Part shown: positions 7,045 to 7,538 of the stretch, one piece after another | How positions within the stretch are numbered: the stretch's first letter is position 1 | Layout of the letters: every line of letters starts with the position of its first letter | NCBI GenBank assembly: GCA_011526275.1 | Contig: WTJP01000047.1 | Span: 5,975 to 13,512 of the forward strand | DNA length: 7,538 nucleotides | Reading direction: 5' to 3' | DNA from: Candidatus Arcticimaribacter sp. | Lineage (GTDB): Bacteria > Bacteroidota > Bacteroidia > Flavobacteriales > Flavobacteriaceae | Translations under genes and position numbers: made by a program | Notes under the pieces: model-generated | The model's database searches: none | Told to the model about the DNA's origin: nothing | Seen by the model: the letters and a program-made list of their open reading frames with translations, nothing else

Positions 7045-7538
7045 ATGAAAGAAGAAAAAGTCAAGAAAATTGGTGTTTTAGGCTGTGGCTGGCTGGGGTT
7101 GCCCTTAGCGAAAAAACTCATCCATGAAGGCCATGTGGTCAAAGGATCTACCACCCAAAAAGAGAAAATTTCAAGCTTAAAATCATTTGGTATTGCCCCT
7201 TACATAGTGCGCTGTAGTGAGGACAACTGCGATGGACTTGACCTTTTTTTACAAGACGTTGAAGTCTTGATTTTAACCCTGCCTCCGGGCTTGCGTCAAA
7301 ACCCAAAACGTCGCTTTGATTTAGTCATTGAGCAAATTGTTAAACGTTTGGTTGATTCAGCCGTTCAAGAAGTGATTTTCATCAGCAGCACCTCGGTCTA
7401 TGGGGATGCGCGTGGAGACATTACGGAAGAAACACCCACTCACCCCATTACTGAAAGTGGGAAACAACTGCTCCTTTGTGAAGAAATGCTGTTAACATCT
7501 CCGTCGTTCAAAACTACTGTTTTGCGCTTTGGCGGATT
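7045..7538 (+). CDS. YeeZ-like NAD(P)-binding Rossmann-fold protein (3' end missing)
   Basis: The frame starts at ATG 7045 and is still open at the right edge, giving 164 complete residues of a family that, from memory, is about 270 residues long. The N-terminus forms a dinucleotide-binding site, KIGVLGCGWLGLPLA, with GxGxxG at G13, G15 and G18. GSTT at 34-37 follows the second strand and could help set cofactor preference. LILTLPPG (75-82) and VIFISSTSVYGD (110-121) are the later Rossmann strands of the extended SDR/epimerase fold; EETPTHPI and LRFGG follow. At the place where classical SDR enzymes carry YxxxK, this protein reads TESGK, with no tyrosine. This resembles the YeeZ branch of predicted epimerases, whose substrate is unknown. 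No Shine-Dalgarno sequence is present, and a promoter box lies directly upstream. The fold is confident; the reaction is not known. Confidence 0.85.
   Translation, partial: MKEEKVKKIGVLGCGWLGLPLAKKLIHEGHVVKGSTTQKEKISSLKSFGIAPYIVRCSEDNCDGLDLFLQDVEVLILTLPPGLRQNPKRRFDLVIEQIVKRLVDSAVQEVIFISSTSVYGDARGDITEETPTHPITESGKQLLLCEEMLLTSPSFKTTVLRFGG

Noticed and set aside
1..7538. Mobile element, CRISPR array, defence cluster or tRNA/rRNA gene
   Set aside because: No transposase, integrase, regularly spaced repeat, defence-type domain set or structural RNA was seen; the genes are core-type and tightly packed. The YraN-like nuclease fold alone is not evidence of a defence system.

Overview
This window looks like ordinary chromosomal housekeeping DNA from a member of the Bacteroidota, most likely a Flavobacteriia-like organism. 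The evidence is the protein sequences (a DEEQ-type Mfd, and a methionyl-tRNA synthetase with KISTS followed by NWAVW), A/T-rich translation starts without Shine-Dalgarno sequences, and upstream boxes matching the Bacteroidota TAnnTTTG -7 promoter element. The species cannot be named from the sequence alone.

Layout from left to right. (1) The 3' two-thirds of mfd, the transcription-repair coupling factor, enters from the left edge on the + strand. (2) Its stop codon interlocks with that of a convergent - strand gene for a stand-alone ACT-domain protein, a probable small-ligand sensor often labelled 'aspartate kinase' although it has no kinase domain. (3) Upstream of that gene, on the same strand and separated by a promoter, is a YraN/UPF0102 nuclease-fold gene. 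(4) Divergent from it, on the + strand, is metG (methionyl-tRNA synthetase with a C-terminal tRNA-binding domain). (5) A histone-deacetylase-superfamily gene follows metG and shares one base with its stop codon (TGATG). (6) It ends in a 10-bp convergent overlap with a - strand gene for a two-CBS-domain protein. (7) Divergent from that, behind a near-perfect promoter, is the 5' part of a Rossmann-fold NAD(P)-binding protein (YeeZ-like) that runs off the right edge.

The functions are DNA repair, translation, probable protein or small-molecule deacylation, and ligand sensing (ACT, CBS). Only metG and the deacetylase gene look like a co-transcribed pair. The gene order is very tight: both convergent junctions overlap, and every intergenic space is under 90 bp and is occupied by promoters or A/T-rich dyads. 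No RNA gene, mobile element, CRISPR array or phage feature was seen, and no stretch above 300 bp lacks a gene. I found no evidence for a new multi-gene system. The points most worth a second look are the metG-deacetylase coupling, the ACT protein with its helical N-terminus, and the inverted repeat with an A/T run in the last intergenic space.
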